Origin: JADKAV01 sp963704075
GTDB taxonomy: Bacteria > Actinomycetota > Actinomycetes > S36-B12 > UBA10799
Assembly (NCBI GenBank): GCA_963704075.1
Contig: CAVPGV010000019.1
Span: 130,315 to 194,314 of the forward strand
Length of the DNA stretch: 64,000 bases
Direction of reading: 5' to 3'
The notes beneath the pieces are model-generated. The model did not search any database, had not been told where the DNA came from, and saw only the letters and a program-made list of their open reading frames with translations. Shown in pieces: positions 27,247-35,966 of the stretch. Every line of letters begins with the position of its first letter. Position 1 is the first letter of the stretch. A program made the translations under genes and the position numbers.

Positions 27247-28326
27247 ATGCAGGACACGACCGTGGACATCAACGCCCTACTGCGCGATCTGCGCACCGAT
27301 TTCGGGGAGATCGTTTCTGGCTTCGTCCGAGAGCGGGTGGAGGTCCTCACCGCGATCAGCGCCGACCTGCTACCGCTGATCGACACACTCGAGGACCTGC
27401 TCGATGGCGGCAAACGACTGCGTCCCACGTTCGCCTACTGGGGTTGGCGCAGCGCAGGCGGCGATCCGCACGGACCCATCCTGACCGCAGCCGCCGCGCT
27501 GGAGTTCCTGCAGGCCTGCGCGCTGGTGCATGACGACGTGATGGACGGATCGGACACCCGACGGGGCAAACCCGCAGCACATCGACGACTGGCTTCGATG
27601 CACCGCTCCCACGGCTACCTGGGATCCCCCGAGGACTTCGGGGTGGGTTCGGCGATTCTGCTCGGTGACCTGTGCTTGAGCTGGTCCGACGAGATGCTGA
27701 TGGCCAGCGGCCTGCGGGATGACCAGTTGCGGGCCGCGAAACCGATCTTCGACGAGATGCGCACCGAGTTGATGGCCGGTCAGTATTTGGACCTTCTGGA
27801 ACAGGTGCGGGGGCAGTTCGACCTGGACAGCGCTCTCACGGTGGCCCGGTACAAGTCGGCGAAGTACACCGTCGAGCGACCCCTGCACATCGGTGCGGCT
27901 GCCGCGGGGGCCGACGCGACGCACTTGGCGCATCTGACCGATTTCGGGATCCCGCTCGGTGAGGCGTTCCAGTTGCGCGACGACCTGCTCGGGGTCTTCG
28001 GGGACCCCCAGGAGACCGGCAAACCGGCCGGCGACGACCTGCGCGAGGGTAAGCGGACCGCATTGGTGGCGATCGCCTGGCAGAACGCCGACGCCGTACA
28101 GCAGGACCTTCTGCGCCGCGGCCTGGGTGACCCGGCGATCACGGCGGACATGGTCGACAAGCTGCGGGCGGTCATCACCGAGACCGGCGCCCGGTCCAGT
28201 GTCGAGTCCATGATCGACGAACGTTTCGCCCACTGTTCAGAAGTTGTCGCAAAGATGGACCTCGACCCGATCACCCGGCAGGCCTTCCAGCGCCTGACCG
28301 TGCTGGCAACCCGCAGGAGCGCCTGA
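27247..28326 (+). CDS. crtE: Geranylgeranyl diphosphate synthase (polyprenyl synthetase)
   Basis: A 359-residue trans-prenyltransferase. First Asp-rich motif in ALVHDDVMDGSDTRRG, second in QLRDDLLGVFGD, plus GGKRLRPTF for pyrophosphate binding. It makes the C20 precursor for phytoene. Its place next to metF matches idsA2 of Mycobacterium, so it is the ancestral core gene around which the carotenoid genes assembled. It overlaps crtI by one base (TGATG). Confidence 0.92.
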   Translation: MQDTTVDINALLRDLRTDFGEIVSGFVRERVEVLTAISADLLPLIDTLEDLLDGGKRLRPTFAYWGWRSAGGDPHGPILTAAAALEFLQACALVHDDVMDGSDTRRGKPAAHRRLASMHRSHGYLGSPEDFGVGSAILLGDLCLSWSDEMLMASGLRDDQLRAAKPIFDEMRTELMAGQYLDLLEQVRGQFDLDSALTVARYKSAKYTVERPLHIGAAAAGADATHLAHLTDFGIPLGEAFQLRDDLLGVFGDPQETGKPAGDDLREGKRTALVAIAWQNADAVQQDLLRRGLGDPAITADMVDKLRAVITETGARSSVESMIDERFAHCSEVVAKMDLDPITRQAFQRLTVLATRRSA

Positions 28327-29816
28327 TGTTCACCGTTGAAGGAGCCACGCAGAGGGTCGTCGTCGTCGGCGCCGGCCTGGCCGGACTATCGGCGGCCATG
28401 CGCCTGGCCGGTGCGGGGCGCGACGTGGTCGTCCTGGAGCGCGAACAGCGACCTGGCGGACGGGCCGGACGGATCGAGACCGACGGATTCAGCTTCGATA
28501 CCGGGCCCACGGTACTGACGATGCCCGATCTCATCGACGACGCGTTCGCGGCGCTCGGCGAGGACTACCGGGACTGGTTGGACCTCATCCCGCTGGATCC
28601 GGCCTACCGGGCCTTCTACCCCGACGGCTCGACTCTGGACGTGTACGCCGACCCCGAGCGGATGGCAGCGGAGATCGAGAGCCAGATCGGCCCGGCGGAA
28701 GCGGCCGGATACCGGCGGTTCGTCGACTACGTCGCGACCATGTACCGACTGGAGATCCGCGACTTCATCGACCGAAACCTGGACACCCCACTGGATCTGT
28801 TGTCCCCGAACCTGCTGCGTCTTATCGCGAAGGGCGGCATGGGCCGGTTGCAGCCCCGGGTGAACTCGTTCCTGAAGGATCCCCGCACCCAGCGACTGTT
28901 CTCCTTCCAGGCCATGTACGCAGGTCTGTCCCCGTACAAGGCCTTGGCCCTGTATTCGGTGATCTCCTACATGGATTCGGTCGCCGGCGTCTACCTGCCC
29001 AAGGGCGGTATGCATGCTCTTCCGCAGGCGATGGCCGACGCCGCGGTCAAGCACGGCGTGACGATCCACTACGGCGTGACCGTGGACTCGGTGGAGATTG
29101 TCGGCGATCGTGCCACCGCTGTGACGACCACCGACGGGACCCGGTTCCCGGCCGACGCCGTCGTGCTCAACCCCGACCTGCCCATCGCGTACCGGGACCT
29201 GCTCGGACTCGACGGGTCGCGCCTGGAGCGCCTGGACTACTCCCCCAGTTGCTGGTTGATGCTGGCCGGCTCATCGGCGTCGTACTCCAAGATCGCCCAC
29301 CACAACATTCATTTCGGTCGCGCGTGGCGACGCTCGTTCGACGAGGTGCTGGCCGGCAACCTGATGTCCGACCCCAGTTTCCTGGTCACCAACCCCAGCC
29401 ACACCGACCCGTCCCTGGTACCCGCGGGAAAGCAGAGCTACTACGTGCTGTTCATCACGCCCAACACCCGCGGCAACGTCACCTGGCCGAACGCACGGTT
29501 CCGGGACAACGCCCTGCGGATCATGGAGGAACGCGGCTACGTCGGCTTCTCGGACGCGATCGAGGTCGAGGACATCACGACTCCCGCGGACTGGCAGGCC
29601 CGTGGCATGGAAGCCGGTGCTCCGTTCAGCGCTGCGCACTCGCTGTTCCAGACCGGACCGTTCCGCTCCTCGAACCATTGGGGCGCGAATGTCGTGTTCA
29701 CCGGGTCGGGCACGCAGCCCGGGGTCGGGGTACCGATGGTCCTGGTGAGCGGTCGGCTGGCCGCCGAACGGATCACTGGAGTGGATCCGGCCTACCGGTC
29801 AGCCGCCTGGCGCTGA
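28326..29816 (+). CDS. crtI: Phytoene desaturase CrtI
   Basis: A 496-residue FAD-dependent phytoene desaturase that converts phytoene to lycopene. It shows VVVVGAGLAGLSAAMRLAGA, the FDTGPTVLTMPDL segment, GVYLPKGGMHALPQAMA and VVFTGSGTQPGVGVPMVLVS at the C-terminus. Usual length. Directly downstream of and translationally coupled to crtE. Confidence 0.94.
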   Translation: MFTVEGATQRVVVVGAGLAGLSAAMRLAGAGRDVVVLEREQRPGGRAGRIETDGFSFDTGPTVLTMPDLIDDAFAALGEDYRDWLDLIPLDPAYRAFYPDGSTLDVYADPERMAAEIESQIGPAEAAGYRRFVDYVATMYRLEIRDFIDRNLDTPLDLLSPNLLRLIAKGGMGRLQPRVNSFLKDPRTQRLFSFQAMYAGLSPYKALALYSVISYMDSVAGVYLPKGGMHALPQAMADAAVKHGVTIHYGVTVDSVEIVGDRATAVTTTDGTRFPADAVVLNPDLPIAYRDLLGLDGSRLERLDYSPSCWLMLAGSSASYSKIAHHNIHFGRAWRRSFDEVLAGNLMSDPSFLVTNPSHTDPSLVPAGKQSYYVLFITPNTRGNVTWPNARFRDNALRIMEERGYVGFSDAIEVEDITTPADWQARGMEAGAPFSAAHSLFQTGPFRSSNHWGANVVFTGSGTQPGVGVPMVLVSGRLAAERITGVDPAYRSAAWR

Positions 29817-30016
29817 GGCTGCCAGCGGGGGGCAACCCTGGGCCAGCCCATCAAATCTGGGCCGTGGACCTTCCCCGCCGCCCAGTCTTGATGACAACGT
29901 GCCAGACAAAATACTCAAAACGGGCGATCTCCCGTCACTTCTGGGCCAAACACGCCCCCACTCATCCGCCGCCGCCCAGTTGTGATGGCGACCACGGCTC
30001 AACCCCGCCGACCTCA
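29817..30016. other. Intergenic region between convergent crtI and mptB
   Basis: 200 bp with two similar hairpin units: CTGGGC pairs with GCCCAG at about 29858-29884 and again at 29941-29979. The element CCGCCGCCCAGT-N2-TGATG occurs in both. Probably a terminator region for the two converging genes. Confidence 0.45.
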
Positions 30017-31555
30017 CTACCGGTTGATGACCATCTGGTCGTAGCGGGCCTGCGCCGGGCGGTCGTCGGGAACCAGGCCCGGATCCCCGGGATCACCGAG
30101 CAGCAGGACCCGTTCACGCGGTGATGCCCAAACGATCACGGCCAGCAGACCGCCCACCAGCAGCAGCCCCAGCCCGTCGCCGAACTCGAACAGCGCGTCG
30201 CTGGTCGCACTGGTGCCCGCCACCCCGTGCAGCGTCAGAACGGCGGTCAGCAGGATGGTGGCGTGCAGCCACCGGGCCGCGAGACCCGCGGCGACGAGCA
30301 CCGGCAGTGACCACAGCAGATACCACGGCTGCACCACGGGGCCCAGCACGACCACGGTGAGCAGGGCCAGACCCGCACCACGGACCGCCGATCGCCCCTT
30401 CGGCTTGAGTACGAGCCACAAGAGGATCGTCACCGCGATGACTGTCGCGATGCCGCGGAAGACCGCCACCGACAGATCCACGTGATCTCCCAGACCGATG
30501 CCACGCAGCCCCCCGCTGACGATCATGCCCAATGCGGTCGGCGGGGACAGCCAGGTCCGGATCGTGCCGGGTGTCGACAGGGCCGCGATCCATCCCAGGC
30601 CGGTGCCGGACACAACGCCGAGTCCGACGACGACGACCGCCGCGATCACGCCGGTCGCGGCCCATGCGCGGATCCGCTGCCACCATCCAGCATTCACGCC
30701 AGCCCAGATCAAGCCGATGAACGGAAGGGCGACCAGCGCGATCGGTTTGACCGCGATCGCCACCGCGACCACCAGCGTGCCGGCGATGGGACGGTACTCC
30801 ACCGCCAGCAACAGGCCGACCACGACGGCGGCGGCCATCAGGGCGTCGTTGTGCGCACCGGCCACGAAGTGCATGATGACCAGCGGATTCAGCACCGCCA
30901 GCCAGAGCGCTTTGGGGGCACTGATGCCATGGCGCTTGGCCAGCGCCGGGACGGCGACCGCCAGCACGGCGACGGCCAGCACCGCCCACAGACGGAACGC
31001 GATCACCGCCCAGACCGGATGTGGTCCGACGAACTGCGCCACTCCGCGCTCGATCAACAGGAACAACGGACCGTACGGCGTGGGCGACTCCGCCCACAGG
31101 GGGTCGGCGCCGTCGTTGAACCAGCCCGATTCGGCAGCAACTCCGACGTCGTAGGGGTTGAGCCCCTCGATGAGCAACTTCCCCTGGGTGAAGTAGGCGT
31201 AGGCGTCTCGGCTGAACAGCGGCGGTGTCAGGATCAGCGGCGCAGTCCAAGCCGCCAGTGTCCACCACAGCGACGGCAGACTGCGGACCCTCCCGCGCAG
31301 GACGTCGTATCCGAGCACCAGCCAGGCCTGCAGGATCAGTGCCATTCCGACGATCACGCAGAAGCGGGCAAGGGCTACTCCCACCCCCGGCGTGCGCAGC
31401 GCCATCACCACCGGATTGCCGTTCAGCGACGTGTTGACCGGAAGCCACCCGACGCCGAAGGCACCGATCGCCAGCAGGATCGATCCGACGAGGCCCACTA
31501 CCACGTAGTGGACGAAGAAGGAATGTCGACGACCGGTGTCGGTCACCGGCTCCAC
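30017..31555 (-). CDS. mptB: Polyprenol-phosphate-mannose-dependent alpha-(1->6)-mannosyltransferase (MptA/MptB family)
   Basis: A 512-residue GT-C membrane protein with about 13 helices. The first extracytoplasmic loop carries SRDAYAYFTQGKLLIEGLNP, the acidic motif expected for the polyprenyl-P-mannose-using family, and the next loop has ESPTPYGPLFLLIERG. These enzymes extend the alpha-1,6-mannan core of lipomannan on the outer face of the membrane. Mycobacterium has mptA at this position. The GTG start at 31555 is likely; no Shine-Dalgarno seen. Confidence 0.86.
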   Translation of the reverse strand: MEPVTDTGRRHSFFVHYVVVGLVGSILLAIGAFGVGWLPVNTSLNGNPVVMALRTPGVGVALARFCVIVGMALILQAWLVLGYDVLRGRVRSLPSLWWTLAAWTAPLILTPPLFSRDAYAYFTQGKLLIEGLNPYDVGVAAESGWFNDGADPLWAESPTPYGPLFLLIERGVAQFVGPHPVWAVIAFRLWAVLAVAVLAVAVPALAKRHGISAPKALWLAVLNPLVIMHFVAGAHNDALMAAAVVVGLLLAVEYRPIAGTLVVAVAIAVKPIALVALPFIGLIWAGVNAGWWQRIRAWAATGVIAAVVVVGLGVVSGTGLGWIAALSTPGTIRTWLSPPTALGMIVSGGLRGIGLGDHVDLSVAVFRGIATVIAVTILLWLVLKPKGRSAVRGAGLALLTVVVLGPVVQPWYLLWSLPVLVAAGLAARWLHATILLTAVLTLHGVAGTSATSDALFEFGDGLGLLLVGGLLAVIVWASPRERVLLLGDPGDPGLVPDDRPAQARYDQMVINR

Positions 31556-31685
31556 GACGGCCCCCGCGCGGACACGCCGCCGCCCGCGCAGCGTGCGAAT
31601 CGTCGACCCATGGCTCCTCCAGCGCTCATCCTGTCACGAGATCGGGCAAGCCCGACGTGACGTTCGCCACTGATGCACCACAGGC

Positions 31686-31691
31686 GACAAT
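31686..31691 (+). promoter_or_regulatory. -10 element GACAAT, leaderless start of crtB
   Basis: GACAAT lies exactly six bases before the ATG at 31698. This favours 31698 over the in-frame GTG at 31692. Confidence 0.5.
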
Positions 31692-31697
31692 GTGCAC

Positions 31698-32606
31698 ATG
31701 TCCATGCGCGAGTTGTCCGCCGCCGGCATCACCGATCCCGGGTTACAGGCCTCATACCTGCGATGCCGGGCTCTGAATGCTGAGCACGGGAAGACCTACT
31801 TCCTGGCCACCAGACTGCTGCCGGCCGACAAACGCCCGTTCGTGCACGCCCTTTACGGTCTGGCGCGTTACGCCGACGAGATCGTGGACCGCATCGACGC
31901 GGGATTCACCCCGCACCAACGCGCAGACGCCCTCGAGCGATGGTCCCAGGCCTTTCTCGCCGACCTGCAGCGCGGACACAGCGCGGACCCCGTGGCCGCC
32001 GCCGCCGTGGACACCGCGGTGCGCTGGTCCATCCCGGTCGAGCACTTCGAGGCGTTCTTCCACTCCATGCGTATGGATCTGACGGTCGAGCAGTACCGGA
32101 CCTACGAGGACCTGTACGAGTACGTGTACGGATCGGCGGCCGTGATCGGGCTGCAGATGGTGCCCATCCTGCAGCCGAGGTCCGACCGTGCCTACGGTCA
32201 CGCCCGCGACCTCGGCGTCGCGTTCCAGCTGGCCAACTTCATCCGCGACGTGGGCGAAGACCTGCACCGCGGGCGGATCTACCTGCCGCTGGCCGAACTC
32301 GAAACGCACGGGGTCACCGCCGACCAGGTGCGGGCCGGGCGGGTGGACGACAACTGGCGGGAGGCGCTCGCCGACCAGATCGGCAGGGTGCGGATGCTGC
32401 AGGCCAGCGCGAATCCCGGGATCGGGATGCTCGATCCGGCTTCCCAGCCGTGCATCGCGGCGGCCAGCGAACTGTACTGCGGCATCGTCGACGAGGTGGA
32501 GGCCAACGACTACGACGTCTTCACCAGGCGGGCCAGCGTGCCCATGCGCCGGCGACTGGCTGTGGCGGGTCCAGCCGCAGTCAGGGCTTTGCGGGCCCGT
32601 CGCTGA
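31698..32606 (+). CDS. crtB: Phytoene synthase CrtB
   Basis: About 302 residues. Squalene/phytoene synthase motifs are visible: ARYADEIVDRID (first Asp-rich region), YVYGSAAVIGLQMV, and LGVAFQLANFIRDVGEDLHRG (second Asp-rich region). It condenses two GGPP into phytoene. It is alone on its strand; its 3' end overlaps the lycopene cyclase gene end by 26 bp. Confidence 0.94.
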   Translation: MSMRELSAAGITDPGLQASYLRCRALNAEHGKTYFLATRLLPADKRPFVHALYGLARYADEIVDRIDAGFTPHQRADALERWSQAFLADLQRGHSADPVAAAAVDTAVRWSIPVEHFEAFFHSMRMDLTVEQYRTYEDLYEYVYGSAAVIGLQMVPILQPRSDRAYGHARDLGVAFQLANFIRDVGEDLHRGRIYLPLAELETHGVTADQVRAGRVDDNWREALADQIGRVRMLQASANPGIGMLDPASQPCIAAASELYCGIVDEVEANDYDVFTRRASVPMRRRLAVAGPAAVRALRARR

Positions 32607-32988
32607 CCTCGGAGGTCTTCACCCAGATCGGCGGCCCGGAGCGAGGTTCCCGATCGACCCCACGACGACCCCACAGGACCCACAGGGTCTGCGACCACAG
32701 GATCATGGCGAAGCCGAACAGGAGGTCCTCCACCGGGGCGTAGGCGATGCGGCCGTCGCCCACGAAGGGCGGGCGCGCGCCCTCCGGACTCGATGATCCG
32801 ATGATCACATCGCCGTCGTAGTGCACGGTGCCGCTGCCGGTCAGGACCCCGTTGGACAGCAACTGGAAGAACACGATGATCCCGTAGGAGATCCAGAAGA
32901 CCTTGCGAGTGACCAGACGGGTGCGCAGCAGCAGATCGGCGACCACGGCCAGGGCGGCGGCGCTGAACGCCAGTTGGGTGTAGGTCAT
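32581..32988 (-). CDS. crtYd: Lycopene cyclase subunit, CrtYd/CrtYf type
   Basis: A 135-residue membrane protein with three helices carrying the lycopene cyclase domain motif APVEDLLFGF. It acts with the CrtYc-type partner encoded just upstream (ATGA overlap). Heterodimeric cyclases of this kind occur in actinobacteria such as Corynebacterium and Brevibacterium. Whether beta or epsilon rings are formed cannot be read from the sequence. The C-terminal tail extends past the core domain. Confidence 0.88.
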   Translation of the reverse strand: MTYTQLAFSAAALAVVADLLLRTRLVTRKVFWISYGIIVFFQLLSNGVLTGSGTVHYDGDVIIGSSSPEGARPPFVGDGRIAYAPVEDLLFGFAMILWSQTLWVLWGRRGVDREPRSGPPIWVKTSEVSDGPAKP

Positions 32989-33299
32989 GGCGCCTCATCC
33001 CCGACGATCCCGCCCCGCACGGCACGCACCGCTTCCAGGCTCAGGATGCCGGCGATCGGGACCACGATGAAGAAGAGCAGTTCCTCGACGGGCAGGATGC
33101 CGATCTGCAGTCCGGTCATCATGTGGAAGTGCCAGTGACCGTTGGCGATCGCGTACCAGTCCCACAGCAGCAACGGCACCAGGGTTCCCGCCAGGGTCAG
33201 CAGCAGTCGGCGCCAGCGGCGGAACACCCTGGTGCGGACCACCAGCTCCAGCCAGGCGCTGGCCACGAAGATGCCCGCCAGCACCGCGAGGTAGATCAC
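32985..33299 (-). CDS. crtYc: Lycopene cyclase subunit, CrtYc/CrtYe type
   Basis: A 104-residue protein with three membrane helices and the conserved LPVEELLFF motif, the partner of CrtYd. The GTG at 33299 overlaps the upstream stop (GTGA). Both halves are needed for cyclase activity in characterised systems. With CruF and CrtD elsewhere in the cluster, the pair probably cyclises only one end of the carotenoid. Confidence 0.88.
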   Translation of the reverse strand: MIYLAVLAGIFVASAWLELVVRTRVFRRWRRLLLTLAGTLVPLLLWDWYAIANGHWHFHMMTGLQIGILPVEELLFFIVVPIAGILSLEAVRAVRGGIVGDEAP

Positions 33300-33775
33300 G
33301 CGGTGGCCATCTTCCGGTGGTCCCACGACACGATCCGGTCCAGCGGCAGACTCAGCGCCACCTGCTTGGGGGCGCGGTCGCGGTAGGCGGCTTCCAGTGC
33401 CGGGATGTGCTCGGGGTCCACGCCTTCGTACTTGACCATCAGACGCGCGGCGACCCAACAGATCCGGTCGACGTCGTCCACGACCTGCACGTCGCCGGTG
33501 ATCTGAACGCCCCGCAGTTCCAGGTACCGGTCGCCGGTCTCGATGAGGGCGCAGCAGCGCGGGTCGCGCCGGGCGTTGACCACCTTCTGACTCTTGCCGT
33601 ACGTCCGCATCCACAGCGTGTCGCCGTCTATGACGAACCACATCGGCGTGATGTCCGGATACCCGTCGGGGCCGATCAATGCCAACTGGACGGTTCCACC
33701 TGCGCTGAGGAAGTCCGAGATCTCGTCTGCGGACATGGCGATCTCACTGCGTTGCTTGCCCATGACATCCATCAT
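33296..33775 (-). CDS. Pyridoxamine 5'-phosphate oxidase-fold (F420/flavin-binding) protein
   Basis: About 160 residues with the split-barrel fold of PPOX-type proteins: VQLALIGPDGYPDITPMWFV, LWMRTYGKSQKVVNARRDPR and RYLELRGVQITGDVQ. Actinobacterial members often bind F420 or FMN and reduce diverse substrates; the substrate is unknown. It is first in the operon with crtYc-crtYd, so a role in carotenoid or isoprenoid redox is possible but only inferred. The start is uncertain (ATG at 33775, 33772 or 33763). Confidence 0.78.
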   Translation of the reverse strand: MMDVMGKQRSEIAMSADEISDFLSAGGTVQLALIGPDGYPDITPMWFVIDGDTLWMRTYGKSQKVVNARRDPRCCALIETGDRYLELRGVQITGDVQVVDDVDRICWVAARLMVKYEGVDPEHIPALEAAYRDRAPKQVALSLPLDRIVSWDHRKMATA

Positions 33776-33812
33776 GTCCGGGCAAATGAATTCCCGACAC
33801 CGGGGGCAACCG

Positions 33813-33818
33813 TACAAT
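33813..33818 (+). promoter_or_regulatory. -10 element TACAAT, leaderless start of the kinase gene
   Basis: TACAAT lies six bases before the GTG at 33825, near the SigA -10 consensus; no Shine-Dalgarno. It fixes the start at 33825. Confidence 0.62.
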
Positions 33819-33824
33819 CCAAAG

Positions 33825-35753
33825 GTGCACACCACGTCGTCTCTCTGCGGTCGCGTGCTGGATGCGCGCTACCGGGTGGACCGGGTGGTGGCCACCGGCG
33901 GCATGGGCACGGTCTACGAAGGATTCGACTCCCGGCTCGAACGGGTCGTCGCCGTGAAGGTCATGAACGACGACTTGGTGTACGAGCCGGGGTTCACCGA
34001 TCGGTTCGTCACCGAGGCGCGAGCGGCTGCTCGGCTATCCGATCCCCACGTCGTGGCCGTCTACGACCGCGGTCGCAGCGCCGACGCCGTGTACCTCGTC
34101 ATGGAATACGTCCCCGGACGCACCCTGCGCCAGGAACTCACCTTCGGTTCACGCCTGCCGCTGGCCCGATCCCTGGAGATCCTCACCGCCGTGCTCAAAG
34201 GCCTCGCGGCGGCCCACTCCGCAGGCTTCGTGCACGGCGACATCAAGCCGGAGAACGTCCTGCTCAGCGATCGCGGCGACATCAAGGTCACCGACTTCGG
34301 GCTGGCCAGGGCCATCGAGGCCGGTGACCACCGCGCCTCGCTGCTGCTCGGCACGGCCGCCTACCTGGCCCCGGAGCAGACCTCCGACCGCAATCCGGAC
34401 CCACGCAGCGATCTCTACAGTTGCGGCATCCTGGCCTTCGAGATGTTCACCGGTCACGTCCCGTTCCGGGCCGATTCGCCCGACGATGTCCTGGCCCTGC
34501 ACCAGACCCAGCGGGTGCCAGACCCCAGCGACTTCGTGGAGGTCGACCGCGGTTTCGACGAGCTCTGTGAGAAGGCCACGGCCAAGGACCCCGCCGACCG
34601 GTTCCAGACCGCAGACGAGATGCTCGCCGCCGTGTCTCGCCTGCGCCCGACGGTCGACCCTCACGCCCCCGCGCCCACGCTGCACTCGACGGCCCCCGCA
34701 ATCGCCGCAGCCGCCCCATTGGTGATCCCCGAGACGCTGGTCGTGCAGACCGACATGGTGCCGCCCGAAGAGCCCGCAGCGGCACCCGCGTCACAGGAAG
34801 AACCCGCGGTGGCCGTCGTCGGGCCTCCGACTCAACAGCCCCCGACTGCCACGGGACTCAAACCCCGGCGCGGCCGGCGCGCACTGCTCCTTCTGCTACT
34901 GGCTGCACTGGCCACCGTGGTGGGCTACTTCGCGTGGCAACTGGGGACCACGGAGACGGTGAACACGCCCAAGCTTGCGGGTTTGACCCGTTCCGAAGCA
35001 CTGAACGTGCTCAACGACGCGGGGCTGACCATGCGCGTCAGCGAGGAGAAGTACTCCGAGAGGCGCGAGGCGGGCACGATCATCAGCAGCGATCCTCGCT
35101 CCGGGGAGAAGGTGGCGGCCAACGGCACGGTGTCCGTGGTCATGTCCAAGGGACCCGAACGCTATCGGGTGCCGAAGGTACGCGGGATGAGCCAATCGGC
35201 GGCGGGTCAGGCACTGGCGGCGGTCAATCTGCAGACCGGGCAGATCCTGCAGGACTACAGCCGCAAGGTCCCGCAAGGCCAGGTCATCCGCACCGACCCG
35301 AAGATCGGCACCCCGTTGAAACGGGACACGGCAGTCTCCCTGACGATCTCGCTTGGCCCCGAACCGGTCGTCGTCCCGGACGTGCGGGGCATGACCGTCG
35401 ACCAGGCCCAGGCCAGTCTCACCGGGGGCGGCCTGAAACCGCGGACCGTCGAGCAGTTCGACGAGTCCGTGCCCTTCGGCCGGGTCATCGGCACTGAGCC
35501 GTCGAACGGGACCACGGTGTACCGCGGGGACAAGGTCCGGATGATCGTGTCCAAGGGTTCCCAGTTCGTACCGGTGCCCAGCGTCGTCGGCATGACGACC
35601 GACGAGGCGACCTCGACCCTGCAGGCGGCTGGTTTCCAGGTGGAGACCAGGGAACAGTTCGGCGTCACCGTGGCCAACCGAGTGATCTCGCAAGACCCGT
35701 CGGGAGGGTCGCAGGTGAGTCGCGGGACATTGATCACCCTGACCATCACCTAG
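33825..35753 (+). CDS. Ser/Thr protein kinase with four PASTA domains (PknL position)
   Basis: 642 residues: kinase domain (about 10-275) with the Gly loop ATGGMGTVYEG, Lys45 in VAVKVM, catalytic loop VHGDIKPENVLL and DFGLA; a Pro/Ala-rich linker; one membrane helix (LLLLLAALATVVGYFAW); four extracellular PASTA repeats. The usual HRD is HGD, so the activation-loop-binding Arg is missing while the catalytic Asp and Lys remain. PASTA kinases sense peptidoglycan or lipid II and regulate wall growth. Synteny with aroG matches mycobacterial pknL, although Mycobacterium PknL lacks PASTA repeats. Confidence 0.93.
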   Translation: MHTTSSLCGRVLDARYRVDRVVATGGMGTVYEGFDSRLERVVAVKVMNDDLVYEPGFTDRFVTEARAAARLSDPHVVAVYDRGRSADAVYLVMEYVPGRTLRQELTFGSRLPLARSLEILTAVLKGLAAAHSAGFVHGDIKPENVLLSDRGDIKVTDFGLARAIEAGDHRASLLLGTAAYLAPEQTSDRNPDPRSDLYSCGILAFEMFTGHVPFRADSPDDVLALHQTQRVPDPSDFVEVDRGFDELCEKATAKDPADRFQTADEMLAAVSRLRPTVDPHAPAPTLHSTAPAIAAAAPLVIPETLVVQTDMVPPEEPAAAPASQEEPAVAVVGPPTQQPPTATGLKPRRGRRALLLLLLAALATVVGYFAWQLGTTETVNTPKLAGLTRSEALNVLNDAGLTMRVSEEKYSERREAGTIISSDPRSGEKVAANGTVSVVMSKGPERYRVPKVRGMSQSAAGQALAAVNLQTGQILQDYSRKVPQGQVIRTDPKIGTPLKRDTAVSLTISLGPEPVVVPDVRGMTVDQAQASLTGGGLKPRTVEQFDESVPFGRVIGTEPSNGTTVYRGDKVRMIVSKGSQFVPVPSVVGMTTDEATSTLQAAGFQVETREQFGVTVANRVISQDPSGGSQVSRGTLITLTIT

Positions 35754-35966
35754 GCCGCCCGCCCGGCCGTTCGGGGGTGAGGCGCCCAATGCTCAATCCG
35801 GCTCCGGAACCGAGCCCCGCGTGTCTGAGTCGCGCGGCGCTCGCCAGGCGCTCGAACTCCCTTGCCGCTCAGAAGCTCGCCAGCCAGCGGCCAGCCGGCG
35901 GCGGGAACCGGCCGCACTGGCACCCGGATCACGGACACCCGAGCTGCGTCAGGCTGACGAGCAGGA

